Below, piece after piece: positions 4,756-5,604 of a DNA stretch of 5,604 bases. Each line of letters begins with the position of its first letter. The stretch's first letter is position 1. The stretch comes from Propionibacteriales bacterium (lineage in GTDB: Bacteria > Actinomycetota > Actinomycetes > Propionibacteriales > Propionibacteriaceae). The notes beneath the pieces are model-generated. The model had not been told where the DNA came from. It searched no databases and was given only the letters and a program-made list of their open reading frames with translations. The translations under genes and the position numbers were made by a program. The stretch spans positions 1 to 5,604 of the forward strand of contig JADGPB010000186.1 in NCBI GenBank assembly GCA_017882655.1, read 5' to 3'.

Positions 4756-5604
4756 TCAGGCCGCCATCGACGAGGTGCCGTCCTTCGTGACGGTCACGGA
4801 GCCTGACGTGGTCCCGGTCAGCTTCGTACCGTTCGTGAGGGCGACCGTCGCGGAGCTGGACGAGCCCGCGGTCATGGCCCCGGACAGCGTGCAGCCGGAG
4901 AACGTCACGGTCGCGTGACCGCCGTTGGAGCCGCTCGTGCCCCACTTGTCCTCGGCGAGGGAGAGGAGCGGGGAGGCGGCCGGATGGGTCAGCGTCGCGC
5001 CGGTGACGTTCACGAGACACGTGGTGTTGGTGACGTAGACCATCGGGACAGAGCCCGATGCGGTGATGGTGCTGTGGGCGATGGTCATCGTCGCCTTCGA
5101 GGCCGTGGAGTCCGAGTTCGCGGCGTCGCCCGAGAACGACTGGTAGATCATCATTCCGGCCCCACCGCCGCTTGTCAGCGTGGAGTCGGTGAGCGTGATG
5201 CTGTTCTGGCCCTCGATGACCATCGTCTGGGAGATGGCGGCGCTGCCCGTGGCGCCGGACACTGAGATGTCACCGGTGCTGTAGATGCAGGGCGAGCCCT
5301 CGCCGGCCGCGGTGAGCTTGTTCGTACCGGTGACCTTGATGGTCCCGTTGCCCCGGTCCGTCGCCACGCACGCGCAGTGGGCGCCCTTGGTGTCGATCGT
5401 CATGTTCTGGGCGTTGATGACACCGGCGTAGGTCGCGTCGAGGCCCCGCGACGAGCCCTTCGTCGTGGCGATCGTCACGCTGTTGGCCGTGAGGCTGCCG
5501 GAACCAGCCGCGAACAGGGCGTTCGACCCCTCGGACGCCGTCGCCACCGTGCAGTTCGTCACGGTCGCCGAGGACTTGTCGCCCACGACGAGGATCGCCG
5601 AGTT
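4756..5604 (-). CDS. Secreted-type right-handed parallel beta-helix protein, C-terminal part, cut by the window edge
   Basis: The frame is open to the right edge, giving 282 residues that begin inside the protein (NSAILVVGDKSS); the GTG at 5586 is an internal valine, not a start. The residues form about nine short Ser/Thr/Gly-rich rungs with the alternating pattern of a right-handed parallel beta-helix. Fragment landmarks are GTIKVTGTNKLTAAGEGSP at 87-105, CIYSTGDISVSGA at 106-118, MVIEGQNSITLTDSTLT at 128-144, AGMMIYQSFSGDA at 149-161, VYVTNTTCLVNVTGATLT at 189-206 and KWGTSGSNGG at 220-229. The same order occurs in a family of large secreted proteins of Gram-positive and gut bacteria, usually called adhesin-like or carbohydrate-binding-domain proteins; this is from memory and their function is unproven. 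Six cysteines (18, 77, 79, 106, 196, 238) are unusual for a stalk. The protein ends abruptly at TKDGTSSMAA, where relatives I recall continue, so the C-terminus may be shortened. No sorting signal or membrane anchor is present. A signal peptide, if any, is outside the window. Confidence 0.75.
   Translation of the reverse strand, partial: NSAILVVGDKSSATVTNCTVATASEGSNALFAAGSGSLTANSVTIATTKGSSRGLDATYAGVINAQNMTIDTKGAHCACVATDRGNGTIKVTGTNKLTAAGEGSPCIYSTGDISVSGATGSAAISQTMVIEGQNSITLTDSTLTSGGGAGMMIYQSFSGDAANSDSTASKATMTIAHSTITASGSVPMVYVTNTTCLVNVTGATLTHPAASPLLSLAEDKWGTSGSNGGHATVTFSGCTLSGAMTAGSSSSATVALTNGTKLTGTTSGSVTVTKDGTSSMAA

Noticed and set aside
4711..4758. Terminator between the beta-helix and beta-propeller genes (GTCGC, 6-base loop, GCGAC)
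   Set aside because: The stem is only 5 bp with no T-run, too weak to claim termination.
4731..4758. Frameshift at the 3' end of the beta-helix gene
   Set aside because: The alternative frame gives TSSWRPDLRS, which starts with the tryptophan seen in relatives but then diverges from the strand expected there, so it does not restore the family ending.

Overview
The window is GC-rich DNA from a high-GC Gram-positive bacterium. The evidence is the base composition, C/G-ending codons, an actinobacterial-type MenC, a Nei2-type DNA glycosylase of the mycobacterial kind, and a sortase-anchored (LPXTG-type) surface protein. The genus cannot be fixed from the sequence; an actinomycete is the best reading.

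Layout. (1) Positions 1-1416, minus strand: a Nei2-like formamidopyrimidine/endonuclease VIII family glycosylase (550-1416). It is followed 52 bases downstream by the first half of menC (1-497), which runs off the left edge. These are ordinary housekeeping genes. (2) Positions 1417 to about 1626: a spacer with no convincing gene, holding an imperfect hairpin. (3) Positions about 1627-3729, plus strand: a large repetitive cell-wall protein. It has three complete SdrD B-type repeats preceded by the back half of a fourth, two DUF11 domains, an LPGTG sorting signal, a membrane helix and an arginine tail. The open frame extends up to 1498, but its first 43 or so codons look non-coding and there is no signal peptide. 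The gene therefore seems to have lost its 5' end at about 1613-1630, or the assembly is joined wrongly there. (4) Positions 3746-3784: a perfect 14-bp inverted repeat serving as a shared terminator between convergent genes. (5) Positions 3797-4687, minus strand: a six-bladed TolB/PD40-type beta-propeller protein with no export signal. (6) Positions 4756-5604, minus strand: the C-terminal 282 residues of a secreted-type parallel beta-helix protein whose start lies beyond the right edge.

How the genes relate. The nei2-menC pair is probably cotranscribed but not functionally linked. The SdrD/DUF11 protein and the beta-helix protein both look extracellular, so the right two thirds of the window resembles a surface-protein locus with a cytoplasmic beta-propeller gene between them. 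No mobile element gene, RNA gene, CRISPR array or defence system could be supported. The observation most worth following is the missing 5' end of the surface-protein gene.
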